From: Niastella caeni
GTDB lineage: Bacteria > Bacteroidota > Bacteroidia > Chitinophagales > Chitinophagaceae
Direction: 5' to 3'
NCBI RefSeq assembly: GCF_004834005.1
Contig: NZ_STFF01000011.1
Span: 124,001-188,000 of the forward strand
DNA: 64,000 bases
Part shown: one piece after another, positions 18,112-27,149 of the stretch
Numbering within the stretch: position 1 is the stretch's first letter
Layout: each line of letters begins with the position of its first letter
Translations under genes and position numbers: made by a program
Notes under the pieces: model-generated
The model's input: only the letters and a program-made list of their open reading frames with translations
Database searches by the model: none
What the model was told of the DNA's origin: nothing

Positions 18112-20562
18112 TTAATTCCATGTAAAGGTGAGCGGTACATTCAGCTTGATGCCAAAATTTCTACCCATATTAAATACACCGGTGCGACCAGTTACATTAT
18201 TTACCGCCGCATATTTTAACCGGCTTAAATGATTTTGGTATGCCACATTGCCGAGGTTGTATGCTGTGAAGCGAAGACTGAAAAGCGTTTTTCCTTTGCT
18301 CACAAAGTCGCTGCCAATACCAGCATTGATCAACCAATAATCAGGCGTAGCTGTCTCAGTATCAAACCCGGTGAATGGGTGATCTTGTTTAAAAGTATAA
18401 TCGCTTTCCAGGTTAATGTGCAGGTTGCGAAGCGATTTCCCCTTGGGAAGCAGGCTCACCGCCAGATCAGTGAACAGCCGGGCTGCAGGAATGAAAGGAA
18501 TATTTTTTGTGCCATCCACTTCCCCGGTAAACTGTGCACGGGTAAATGAAAAAGCATTTCTGAAGTGTAACCAATCCAACGGATGGGGATGGATGTCAAT
18601 CGCCAGTTCCGCCCCATATAAATTGGCGTCTTTCTGATCAAAGCGATACACATTCAATTCATCGCCGGTATCGGGATCGGTAAGAATGGAATCTGTGCCG
18701 GCGCCGTTCAGCACTTTTTCGTAAAAGATAAAATTATTGATATGATTATAGAACAAACTTGTTTCCAGAGAAACGTGTTCAGAGTTCAGTTCAAAACCAC
18801 CATCTACCTGCAAACTGGTTTCTGATTTCAAATTATTAACGCCCACTTCGTACCGGTTGGTGCCTTCATGTGCACCATTGCTGGCCAGCTCGGCCAGGTT
18901 GGGCGCTCTGAAACCCCGGGCCACATTGAATTTAAGTGTAACCAGGTTGCTGGCTGCATAACTGAGGCCTGCACTGCCCGAGATATTTGAAAAGTTGCGG
19001 GAGAACCCGGCGAACTTAAGCTCGTTGTCGATATTCATCGGTTTGCCATGTACGTGACGGCTATCGAAACGAATACCACCCGTAAGCGACAATTTGTTTT
19101 TATTGTAATGCGTAAACACAAAGCCGCCGATATCGAACAGGTCATAGTCAGGGATGATCACTTCTTCGGCTTTGTTGGTATTGGTTTGCGACATGCCATT
19201 GACGCCAATAGTTGTTTTCCAATATTGGGTAGAAGGCAAATGCCAACGCACCGCATAATTAACGGTCTTTAAATTAAACCAGGCGTCGGGCGTGGCGGCC
19301 TCATCGGGATTGCCGAATTCCTGCCGCTGGTTTTGCTGATAGCCAAGTAGTACATCCAGGCTGCCTTTGCCCACCGCGAAGTTGTTGTCGGAAGAAATTT
19401 TAAAGTGGCGGATTTGCTGATAAGGAAGTTCAGGGGATATTTTATTGAAATCTGAATTAGTAGTTATGGCTTCTGCGCCGCCAGGCATTGCTTTGATGAA
19501 AGCGCCTGTTGCGCTGTCGCGATCTCCTTCCACCATACCAATGCGTTGATTAAAATTACTTACCAGTAAATGGCTATATCCCCAGGTGCCGCTGTAACCC
19601 AGCATGCCACCCACATTCTGGTTATAGAATTTGGAATTAAATACGCGGCCATCGTACTTATTCTTATAATCTTCAGCGCCTTTGTAAGAACCATAGGCAT
19701 TAAAGCTGAATCCGTTTTTGGTACCGGCTACATCGCCATAAAAACCACGAAGCGCATTGTTGGTCTGGTATTCGCCCAAGGCGTTGGCGATTATATGCCC
19801 TTCGGCTACGGGCCGTTGGCTGATGATATTGATAACACCCGCCAGGGCATCGCTGCCGTACATTAAAGAAGCGGGACCTTTTAATACCTCTACGCGCTGA
19901 ATGCTGTAATCGTCAATTTCAATCCCGTGTTCGTCGCCCCATTGCTGGCCTTCCTGGCGCATTCCATCATTAATGGTAACCACGCGGTTGTAACCCAGGC
20001 CACGAATAAATGGTTTTGAAATAGCCGGACCAGTTGATAAGCCGTTAACGCCAGGTACTGTTTTGGCGAGAGCATCGATGGCATTGGTTGCAGACACATT
20101 GAAGAGTTGTTCTTTCTTCAATACATCTACCGGTTGGCTCGATTGCCTGATGCGTGTAGCAGACGATACGCCGGTCACCGTCACTTCTTCATTTTCTACT
20201 ACGGCTTCTTTTAGCACAAAATCTTTTTGGGTATCGCCGTTAACGGTTACTGTTTCTATAATGGTAGAATATCCGCGGTACGTGATCTCGATCAGGTATT
20301 TGCCGCCATTCAAATTGGCAATGCGGTACATACCTTTATCATCTGACATGGTCCCTTTCTTCAGGTCGTGTACGTAAATGCTGGCGCCCGGTAATGCCTC
20401 TCCGGTTTTAGCATCTGTTATTTTACCCGTTAGGACACCACCTGCTGGCGGAGGAACAGGTACAGGGGGAGGATTATTACCGGATGTAAGATCTTGTTGG
20501 CTATAGGTATATAAACTAATTAACAGGAATATAAATGTAAATATTGCATTTACAGATTTCAT
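18112..20562 (-). CDS. TonB-dependent outer-membrane receptor
   Basis: 816 residues. Signal peptide (MKSVNAIFTFIFLLISLYTYS), Pro-rich linker, carboxypeptidase-regulatory-like domain (about 40-120), a classical plug domain (about 150-250; EVLKGPASLMYGSDALAGVINI is the usual plug/barrel boundary) and a 22-strand-type barrel to a C-terminal aromatic. It imports a ligand across the outer membrane using TonB energy. The plug and barrel resemble siderophore/metal receptors, so a metal is a reasonable guess. A small Cys/His protein lies 236 bp upstream on the same strand, behind an operator-like inverted repeat. Confidence 0.9.
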   Translation of the reverse strand: MKSVNAIFTFIFLLISLYTYSQQDLTSGNNPPPVPVPPPAGGVLTGKITDAKTGEALPGASIYVHDLKKGTMSDDKGMYRIANLNGGKYLIEITYRGYSTIIETVTVNGDTQKDFVLKEAVVENEEVTVTGVSSATRIRQSSQPVDVLKKEQLFNVSATNAIDALAKTVPGVNGLSTGPAISKPFIRGLGYNRVVTINDGMRQEGQQWGDEHGIEIDDYSIQRVEVLKGPASLMYGSDALAGVINIISQRPVAEGHIIANALGEYQTNNALRGFYGDVAGTKNGFSFNAYGSYKGAEDYKNKYDGRVFNSKFYNQNVGGMLGYSGTWGYSHLLVSNFNQRIGMVEGDRDSATGAFIKAMPGGAEAITTNSDFNKISPELPYQQIRHFKISSDNNFAVGKGSLDVLLGYQQNQRQEFGNPDEAATPDAWFNLKTVNYAVRWHLPSTQYWKTTIGVNGMSQTNTNKAEEVIIPDYDLFDIGGFVFTHYNKNKLSLTGGIRFDSRHVHGKPMNIDNELKFAGFSRNFSNISGSAGLSYAASNLVTLKFNVARGFRAPNLAELASNGAHEGTNRYEVGVNNLKSETSLQVDGGFELNSEHVSLETSLFYNHINNFIFYEKVLNGAGTDSILTDPDTGDELNVYRFDQKDANLYGAELAIDIHPHPLDWLHFRNAFSFTRAQFTGEVDGTKNIPFIPAARLFTDLAVSLLPKGKSLRNLHINLESDYTFKQDHPFTGFDTETATPDYWLINAGIGSDFVSKGKTLFSLRFTAYNLGNVAYQNHLSRLKYAAVNNVTGRTGVFNMGRNFGIKLNVPLTFTWN

Positions 20563-20798
20563 AAATGAATAATTTGAATGGCCTGCAAAGAGGCCTGGTT
20601 GGATTAAACTGGCTGATGTGGTTGTTTCCCTGGGGGGATAGTCGTGAATGGTGAATGATGAATAAGCCAGAAGCTAGTGGTAAATGGCTAGTGGGGTTTA
20701 TAACTCGTTCGTGTTTTTGCCCTGCTCGCCGCTCGCTACTTACTACTCGCCTTGTCTTTTACTTCCTCATTTTTCATTTAACATTCCTCATTCTTCAT

Positions 20799-21125
20799 TT
20801 AACTTAAAACAGGGGGAGCGCGAAGGGAGTGGAAATATTTATATACAGCCGGGATAGAAAAAACAGGAGCCGCGTATGGTTTGTTTACCGTAATTACCGG
20901 AGCCTGAATTGCAGGAACGGTTGTTTCAGTGAACGGCAGGTTGAAGTCGTTGATACAACCGCACGCAAATTGTATTTCCTGGCTTGAAATGGGTTTTGAT
21001 GACGTTGTATGCTGATTGGCAGCGTGTAACCAGTTATGAAAAAACAAACTCATACCCATTTTCTGGCTGAACACGAGGATCAGCGCCAGGGTGGTAAGTT
21101 TTGTTATGATGCGGTTACCTGTCAT
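20799..21125 (-). CDS. small Cys/His-containing protein, unknown function
   Basis: 108 residues. A basic start and hydrophobic segment (IITKLTTLALILVFS) could be a signal peptide or anchor, followed by HNWLHAANQH and a CGCIND motif, which could bind a metal. No family recognised. It is read towards the TonB receptor and probably forms a unit with it. A TACTTTTG -7 box ends 7 bp before the ATG, so the mRNA is predicted to be leaderless or nearly so, and a 27-bp inverted repeat covers the upstream promoter half. Confidence 0.6.
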   Translation of the reverse strand: MTGNRIITKLTTLALILVFSQKMGMSLFFHNWLHAANQHTTSSKPISSQEIQFACGCINDFNLPFTETTVPAIQAPVITVNKPYAAPVFSIPAVYKYFHSLRAPPVLS

Positions 21126-21131
21126 CGGCTA

Positions 21132-21139
21132 CAAAAGTA
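21132..21139 (-). promoter_or_regulatory. -7 promoter box TACTTTTG
   Basis: Exact TANNTTTG match on the minus strand; only 6 bp separate it from the ATG at 21125. Confidence 0.55.
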
Positions 21140-21147
21140 TAAAAAAA

Positions 21148-21174
21148 TGCAACATTATTACAAATTAATGTGCA
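21148..21174. promoter_or_regulatory. operator-like inverted repeat upstream of the small protein and TonB receptor
   Basis: Arms TGCA(A)CATTA and TAATGTGCA around TTACAAAT: 9-bp arms with one extra base. Centre is ~25 bp upstream of the -7 box, over the -33 region, the usual place for a repressor such as a Fur/Zur-type metalloregulator (inference). Confidence 0.5.
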
Positions 21175-21232
21175 AATGCCGAAAATGGCTTAGCGAGCGA
21201 CGGCGGGTTTAGTATTTGATGATCTATAAAAT

Positions 21233-21267
21233 AAAAGAAGGAGCCTGGTTCAGGACTCCTTCTTTAT
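21233..21267 (-). terminator. intrinsic terminator of the first NHL/T9SS gene
   Basis: AAAGAAGGAG (21234-21243) pairs with CTCCTTCTTT (21256-21265), with CCTG/CAGG extending the stem. It lies 18 bp past the stop codon. Confidence 0.85.
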
Positions 21268-21284
21268 TATGAATATTGCGTTAC

Positions 21285-23717
21285 TTATTGAACAAGCAGC
21301 TTATGCACCTGCTTATCCTTGTTAGCGAACACTGTCACAAAGTAAATGCCTTTTGGTAATTGGTGCAGCGGCAGGGTAGTGGTGAACGCCCCGTTTTGTT
21401 GCATGTCTTTTTGTTGGGTCGCAATTGTCTTTCCCCACATGTCTGTCAGCGTTATGGTTGTTTTTCCATTGAAGTTTCCTTGTACATAAACAGACACGCT
21501 TTCATGCGCGGGGTTAGGATACATTTTAGTTTTTATATCGGTAGTAATTGTTGTAACCGGGTTATTGGTGGCCATTCTCGCTGCGGGCGGAGGTGTGGTA
21601 GCATAGGTTACTTTACGTAATCTGTAATTACCCCAATCCCCGATATATAAATTACCGGCGGTATCCAAACAAACCGTGCTGGGATATTTTAGGCCAGCCC
21701 AGGTTGCAGGAATGTTATCACCATTATAGTTTGATGAACCGTTTCCTGCAATAGTGGTTATTATGCCGGTTGCAATGGTGACCTTTCGTACCCGGAAGCC
21801 AAGCTGACTGGCAAAAATTACATTGTCATCTTTATCTACCGTTATTCCCAGGGGAGTACTGATAGTGGCTGTAGTGGCCAGGCGGTTATCATAGTTGTAG
21901 CCAGCACTTCCGTGAACCCCGGCGAAAGTGGTAATAATGCCGGTTACGCCATCTACCCGGCGAATAAGACTATTATAACTATCAGAGATGTATATATTAC
22001 CGGAACGGTCAACTGCAACACCAGCCGGTTTGTCCAATTTTGCTAACGTTGCCAGGCCGCTGTCGCCCGAGAGCCCGGCTATGCCGGAACCTGCCACGGT
22101 AGTGATAATACCGGTAGCGGCTGTTATTTTGCGGATGACATGGTTCTCTTTATCGGAAATATACAGGTTGCCAGCCTTATCAAGCGCCAATGCATTTGCC
22201 CGGTTAAACAGCGCGGAAGTTGCAGGTCCGCCATCTCCGCTATACCCATATTGAATTCCACCGGCCACGCGTGTAATGATACCAGTTGCTGTATTTACTT
22301 TACGCACCGCCATACCATTTTCTATAAAATAAAAATTGCCGCTTGTATCTGTCACCACACCGGTGGGGGCAACAATATTAGCGGCAGTAGCTGGTCCGCC
22401 ATTGCCATGATTCAAACCCTGGTTACCCGTACCCGCTACGGTATTGATGATGCCGGTGGCCGCCTCGATGCGATAAATTTTATGATTGTGTAAATCCGAC
22501 AGATAAATATTACCGGGTCTGTCAACCGAGATGTAAAAGGATTGGTAAAGCTGCGCCAGGGATGCAAGGCCGCCTATACCGCTGACGCCCCTGGAATAAT
22601 TGCCGCAATGGTTAGAAATGATATTCGTTGCAGCTGTTATTTTTCGAATAACATGATGTTTGTAGTCATTGATGTACACGTTGCCTGCAGGGCTCACGAG
22701 CAGGTGACGGGGATCAGAAAAGGAGGCGTAAGACGCATCGCCACCATCGCCGGTAGTAGTGCCCGGGCCGTTACCGGCAATCGTATTTATGATACCGGTT
22801 GCAGCATTTATCTTTCGTATTCTGTTATTATCCGATAAGTACAGGTTACCGGCTGCATCTGTTGCAATGCCATAAGGACGATTGAACTGAGCTGCTAATG
22901 CCGGCCCGCCATCACCACCGAAACCCTGTGCGGTGCCCCTGCCTGCATACCTGGTAATGATACCGGTAGCGATTGTTACTTTTCTAATTACATTACCGGT
23001 ATACTCTGCAAAATATAAATTACCTGCATTATCTGTGGTAAGTGCCGAAGCGCCTGCAAGATTTGCATTAATGGCCAGGCCGCCATCGCCTGAATTGCCG
23101 AGTGTGCCGGTACCGGCAACAGTAGTAATAATACCTGTTGCGGCGGTGATCTTCCTTATACGGTTTGTTTGTGTTAAATAAATATTGCCAAATGTATCAA
23201 CGGTAAGGGCAGAACCGCCTTGTATCTGGGCGTTTATGGCCAGTCCGCCGTCACCACTAAAGCCATAAGTACCTGTTCCGGCAATGGTAGTAATGATGCC
23301 CGTAACCACATCAATTTTGCGAAGACTTCCGCTAAGGGAAAAATAAATATTTCCTGCCCGGTCACAGGTCATAGCGTTAACATAGCCTAACCCTGCAGTG
23401 AGGGCAGGGCCGCCATCACCTGATACAGTAACGCTTCCATTACCGGCATAGGTGCTGATGATGCCCGTTGCTGCTGAAACTTTTCGTATCCGGTAGTTAG
23501 CCATATCAAGAATATACAAATTTTCCGCTGCGTCGATCGCAACTCCTTCAGTAAGTGCGTCAGTAAGTGCGATACCTATTTCCGTAGCACGTTTACCGTC
23601 ACCGATACTGCCACCGGCTAGCGTAGAAATTTTCTGGGCCGACAGTAAGTGTGAAATAAACAATAAAAGGAATGTGAAAAAATAACGGGAAGGAAGGCAA
23701 ATGTAATTTTTGCTCAT
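21285..23717 (-). CDS. secreted NHL-repeat protein with T9SS type A sorting domain (paralogue A)
   Basis: 810 residues. Signal peptide (FFTFLLLFISHLLSAQ), then 12 NHL-type units each with a GNLYISD...IRKV strand followed by ATGIITTVAGTG and GYSGDGG, enough for two six-blade beta-propellers. A ~75-residue C-terminal T9SS domain (MYPNPAHESVSV ... LPKGIYFVTVFA ... HKLLVQ) directs export across the outer membrane by the type IX system and surface attachment. The ATG at 23717 is supported by a TATTTTTG promoter box 36 bp upstream. The next gene upstream is a close paralogue. Ligand unknown; probably adhesion or polymer binding. Confidence 0.9.
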   Translation of the reverse strand: MSKNYICLPSRYFFTFLLLFISHLLSAQKISTLAGGSIGDGKRATEIGIALTDALTEGVAIDAAENLYILDMANYRIRKVSAATGIISTYAGNGSVTVSGDGGPALTAGLGYVNAMTCDRAGNIYFSLSGSLRKIDVVTGIITTIAGTGTYGFSGDGGLAINAQIQGGSALTVDTFGNIYLTQTNRIRKITAATGIITTVAGTGTLGNSGDGGLAINANLAGASALTTDNAGNLYFAEYTGNVIRKVTIATGIITRYAGRGTAQGFGGDGGPALAAQFNRPYGIATDAAGNLYLSDNNRIRKINAATGIINTIAGNGPGTTTGDGGDASYASFSDPRHLLVSPAGNVYINDYKHHVIRKITAATNIISNHCGNYSRGVSGIGGLASLAQLYQSFYISVDRPGNIYLSDLHNHKIYRIEAATGIINTVAGTGNQGLNHGNGGPATAANIVAPTGVVTDTSGNFYFIENGMAVRKVNTATGIITRVAGGIQYGYSGDGGPATSALFNRANALALDKAGNLYISDKENHVIRKITAATGIITTVAGSGIAGLSGDSGLATLAKLDKPAGVAVDRSGNIYISDSYNSLIRRVDGVTGIITTFAGVHGSAGYNYDNRLATTATISTPLGITVDKDDNVIFASQLGFRVRKVTIATGIITTIAGNGSSNYNGDNIPATWAGLKYPSTVCLDTAGNLYIGDWGNYRLRKVTYATTPPPAARMATNNPVTTITTDIKTKMYPNPAHESVSVYVQGNFNGKTTITLTDMWGKTIATQQKDMQQNGAFTTTLPLHQLPKGIYFVTVFANKDKQVHKLLVQ

Positions 23718-23753
23718 AGTAAAAGGTTTGATTAATGGTTTAAAAAAGTGAGC

Positions 23754-23761
23754 AAAAATAT
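23754..23761 (-). promoter_or_regulatory. -7 promoter box TATTTTTG for NHL/T9SS gene A
   Basis: Exact TANNTTTG match on the minus strand, about 36 bp upstream of the ATG at 23717. The paralogue has the same box at the same distance. Confidence 0.6.
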
Positions 23762-23842
23762 CAGTAAGGCTTATATCATGCAACAGTTGGTACGCATTTA
23801 TTAAAAGCCCATATTTAGTCTGCTGCTAACCGTATTAGCATT

Positions 23843-23880
23843 AAAAAGAGGCTGTCTTTTTATTGTTGAGACAGCCTTTC
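23843..23880 (-). terminator. intrinsic terminator of the second NHL/T9SS gene
   Basis: AGGCTGTCT (23849-23857) pairs with AGACAGCCT (23869-23877), followed on the minus strand by a short T run. Confidence 0.8.
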
Positions 23881-23902
23881 ATCTTTTTGTTTATTTTGTT
23901 GC

Positions 23903-26329
23903 TTATTGAATAACCAGTTTATGCACTTGTTTTGCCTGGTTGGCAAAGATCGTCACAAAGTAAATGCCTTTTGGTAATTGGTTGAGCGGCATGGTAGTGG
24001 TGAACGCCCCGTTTTGCTGAATTGTTTTTTGTTGCGTTATTATTGCCTTACCCCACATGTCTGTCAGCGTTATAATTGTTTTACCATTGAAATTTCCGGT
24101 TAATAAAACGGACACGCTTTCACGGGCGGGGTTAGGATAAACTTTTGTTTTTATTATGTTGGTTGTAATAGTGGATGCCGGGTTGTTAGTGATTAATCGC
24201 AGCGCCGGTATGGTATCGGCAGGCACGGTGTCATAGATGATCTTACGGATCCTGGAATTGGCAGATTCGCCGATGTATAAATTCCCGGCTTCATCGAAAC
24301 AAACGGCGGTAGGGTTACTTACATTGGCCGTTGTTGCGGGAATGCTATCTCCATTGTACAGTGTGGTACCGGTACCTGCAATGGTGGTTATAATACCGGT
24401 AGCAATGGTGATCTTCCGCACCCGCGAGTTAAACTGATCGGCTAAAATTACGTTGCCGGCTGTATCTGTTGTTAACCCATAAGGATACCTGATCCGGGCT
24501 GCAGTGGCCAGGCCGCCATCGCCGCTGTAACCACCGGTTCCGGTGCCGGCAAAAGTGGTAATAATACCTGTTATGGCATCAACCCGGCGAATAACATTAT
24601 TGGTATTGTCAGAGATGTAAATATTACCAGAATGGTCAACCGTAACACCAAATGGTTTGTTCAATGTTGCGGAAGTTGCCAGGCCGCCATCGCCTGAATA
24701 CCCGGCCGTGCCGGTACCTGCAACGGTAGTGATTATACCGGTAGCGGCCGACACTTTACGGATAACGTTGTTATCTCTATCGGAGATAAACAGGTTACCG
24801 GCCAGGTCAAATGCTAAACCATTTGCCCGGTTAATTTTGGCGGAAGTGGCAGGGCCGCCGTCACCGCTATACCCATATTGAACTCCATTGCCAGCTACGG
24901 TTGAAATGATGCCGGTGGCTATATTTACTTTTCGCACTGCAATACCATTATCTAAAAAATAAAAATTACCAGTGGAATCAGTCGCTACCCCGGTAGGTGA
25001 AATAATATTAGCTGAGGTTGCGGGTCCGCCATTACCATGATTCAACCCCTGGTTTCCGGTGCCGGCTACCGTATTGATAAAGCCGTTTGCCGCATCGATG
25101 CGATAAACTTTATGATTGCTGTTATCGGTAAGATAAATATTATTGAGCTTGTCAACCGTTATGCTGTTGAACTGATAAAGTTGCGCATCTGCCACAGGAC
25201 CGCCAATACCGCTGGTGCCCACCGTGTGATTGCCGCAATAAGTATTAATAATATTTGTGGCGCCTGTTACTTTACGAATAACATAATTATTGAAGTCGTG
25301 GATATACAGGTTGCCGGCGCGGCTGACGGTCAGGTACCGGGGATTTAGAAAAGTGGCTAATAACGCATGGCCGCCATCGCCGGTATAACCAGCACCATTA
25401 CCTGCAACGGTTGTGATAATACCGGTAGCAGCTTTTACCATTCTTATTTTGTTGTTATCTGATAAGTACAGGTTGCCGGCTGCATCTGCTGCAATAGCAT
25501 AGCTATAAGCCAACTGGGCCAAGGTGGCAGGTCCGCCATCACCACCTGAACCCGAAACACCCGTACCTGCATATGTAGTAATGATGCCGGTAGCCGCAGT
25601 AATTTTTCGAATAACATTATTGTTATTATCTGCTATATACAAATTGCCGGCGTCGTCGCATGTAATGGATTTGGGGCCTGCGAGCTGTGCATTGATGGCC
25701 AGGCCGCCATCACCGGTATAGCCTGCCGTTCCGTTGCCACAAATAGTATTAATAATACCGGTTGCGGCGGTGATCTTTCTTACCCGCTGAAAATCTGTAA
25801 AATAAATATTACCTGCCGTATCAATGGTAATAGAAGATGGACTTTGTACCCGGGCGTTTATGGCCAGGCCGCTATCGCCGCTAAAGCCACCCTGACCTGT
25901 TCCTGCTATTGTAGTAATGATGCCGGTGGCTGCATCAATTTTTCGAATGCGGCCGCTGGAAGTGAGATAAATATTTCCCAACAGGTCAATTCCCATGGCA
26001 TTAGGAATTCCTAAACCTGCATTAAGCGCCAATCCACCATCGCCATTGATGACAAAATTTCCATCACCCGCAATGGTGCTGATGATGCCGGTTGCTACTG
26101 AAACTTTACGTACCCGGCGATTAATGTTATCAAGGATATACAGGTTGTCGGCCATATCGGTTACAACCCCGTTATTTGATACAATGCCAATAGTGGTGGC
26201 CGGTTTACCATCACCGATACTGCCACCAGCAACCGTAGTGATTATTTGAGCCGAAAGCAGGTGGGTTATCAATAATAAAAGGAGTGTGAAAATATACCGG
26301 GAGGTAAAGGAAAGGTAATGTTTAAGCAT
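23903..26329 (-). CDS. secreted NHL-repeat protein with T9SS type A sorting domain (paralogue B)
   Basis: 808 residues, the same architecture as paralogue A: signal peptide (YIFTLLLLLITHLLSAQ), 12 NHL-type units (GNLYIADNNNNVIRKI-like), and a C-terminal T9SS sorting domain (VYPNPARESVSV ... LPKGIYFVTIFA ... HKLVIQ). The two proteins align unit by unit, so the pair arose by tandem duplication of the whole gene including the promoter region. The ATG at 26329 starts right before the signal peptide and lies ~29 bp after a TATTTTTG box; the longer frame to 26464 is upstream of the promoter. Cell-surface or secreted location. Confidence 0.9.
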   Translation of the reverse strand: MLKHYLSFTSRYIFTLLLLLITHLLSAQIITTVAGGSIGDGKPATTIGIVSNNGVVTDMADNLYILDNINRRVRKVSVATGIISTIAGDGNFVINGDGGLALNAGLGIPNAMGIDLLGNIYLTSSGRIRKIDAATGIITTIAGTGQGGFSGDSGLAINARVQSPSSITIDTAGNIYFTDFQRVRKITAATGIINTICGNGTAGYTGDGGLAINAQLAGPKSITCDDAGNLYIADNNNNVIRKITAATGIITTYAGTGVSGSGGDGGPATLAQLAYSYAIAADAAGNLYLSDNNKIRMVKAATGIITTVAGNGAGYTGDGGHALLATFLNPRYLTVSRAGNLYIHDFNNYVIRKVTGATNIINTYCGNHTVGTSGIGGPVADAQLYQFNSITVDKLNNIYLTDNSNHKVYRIDAANGFINTVAGTGNQGLNHGNGGPATSANIISPTGVATDSTGNFYFLDNGIAVRKVNIATGIISTVAGNGVQYGYSGDGGPATSAKINRANGLAFDLAGNLFISDRDNNVIRKVSAATGIITTVAGTGTAGYSGDGGLATSATLNKPFGVTVDHSGNIYISDNTNNVIRRVDAITGIITTFAGTGTGGYSGDGGLATAARIRYPYGLTTDTAGNVILADQFNSRVRKITIATGIITTIAGTGTTLYNGDSIPATTANVSNPTAVCFDEAGNLYIGESANSRIRKIIYDTVPADTIPALRLITNNPASTITTNIIKTKVYPNPARESVSVLLTGNFNGKTIITLTDMWGKAIITQQKTIQQNGAFTTTMPLNQLPKGIYFVTIFANQAKQVHKLVIQ

Positions 26330-26357
26330 AGAGAAAAGGTTAATGGTTAAAAGGAAG

Positions 26358-26365
26358 CAAAAATA
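26358..26365 (-). promoter_or_regulatory. -7 promoter box TATTTTTG for NHL/T9SS gene B
   Basis: Exact TANNTTTG match on the minus strand, 28 bp upstream of the ATG at 26329. Confidence 0.6.
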
Positions 26366-26504
26366 GACAATGTCCCAAACCGGGCAAGAGGTAGCAGGTG
26401 CTATTTGGTAACTGTGACAAATTGGGCTATAACTGCGTAGAAAAAGGTAATTAGTGTGCAGCACACCGTAATTTCCGAGGCGTTGCAGGGAAAGTGGCTG
26501 CCAT

Positions 26505-26540
26505 TAAAAAACCCCCTCGGCTAAACCATGGGGGTTTTAT
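26505..26540. terminator. bidirectional intrinsic terminator
   Basis: AAAACCCCC pairs with GGGGGTTTT around a ~13-nt loop, flanked by A and T tracts. On the minus strand it ends the mRNA of the 140-residue protein gene ending at 26699. Confidence 0.8.
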
Positions 26541-26698
26541 ATTTCGACATGTTTGGTGAGGCAGAAATAATTATGAAACTTTTGCAGACGAGGGGGGATC
26601 ACAAAGACGAAAATGTACCTGCATCCTGCTCCCTGTAGGGCTTCACATTAAAATACTTACTCCATTGGACACACTTTTTATTATACCATCAACGCACA

Positions 26699-27121
26699 TT
26701 AAACGCTTTCCCACATGGTATTTTCGGTGGCTATCACCTGCATGGTTCCGTTAGAGGACAGTGTTACATTTTTTAATGTGTACAAGCCGGGTTTGCAGTT
26801 TCCTGGAACTGTTAACCCATCAATGATTGCTTCAGCCGGTAAGCTGCCTCCGTCACCGGCGTTAACCTTTTCAACGATCTCAATTGATTGCATCGGACAG
26901 AAATAGAGAACCATTTTGCCGAAATTGCTTTCTAATCTTACCGGAGAAATGTTTGCTGTCACTGTTTCACCATGTGACAGTTTTTCTTCTTTCATTCTTT
27001 GTTGCAGCACATGCGGCTGAGAATAAGAAGTAATAACTACCGGTGTTGATTTTTCTGTCTCAGCTGGTTTGCCCTTTGCACCAAAGAGATTGCTGAAAAG
27101 GGAGGTGTGTTCTTTTTTCAT
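26699..27121 (-). CDS. conserved-looking cytoplasmic protein, unknown function
   Basis: 140 residues, not recognised. Basic N-terminus with LFSNLFGAKGK, a Gln-rich linker, then a beta-rich C-terminal half (about 55-140) with NGTMQVIATENTMWESV at the end. No signal peptide or membrane helix. The gene stands alone with ~930 bp of empty sequence upstream and a terminator downstream. An 18-bp perfect palindrome 10 bp before the start may be an operator. Confidence 0.6.
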   Translation of the reverse strand: MKKEHTSLFSNLFGAKGKPAETEKSTPVVITSYSQPHVLQQRMKEEKLSHGETVTANISPVRLESNFGKMVLYFCPMQSIEIVEKVNAGDGGSLPAEAIIDGLTVPGNCKPGLYTLKNVTLSSNGTMQVIATENTMWESV

Positions 27122-27131
27122 ATCTCTTAAA

Positions 27132-27149
27132 TTTTTAGTTAACTAAAAA
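27132..27149. promoter_or_regulatory. 18-bp perfect palindrome upstream of the unknown gene
   Basis: TTTTTAGTTAACTAAAAA, 10 bp before the ATG at 27121 on the minus strand. Possible operator or the base of a 5' hairpin; no regulator is identified nearby. Confidence 0.4.

Noticed and set aside
17926..18219. Plus-strand frame before the TonB receptor end
   Set aside because: Runs through the receptor terminator and antisense to its 3' end.
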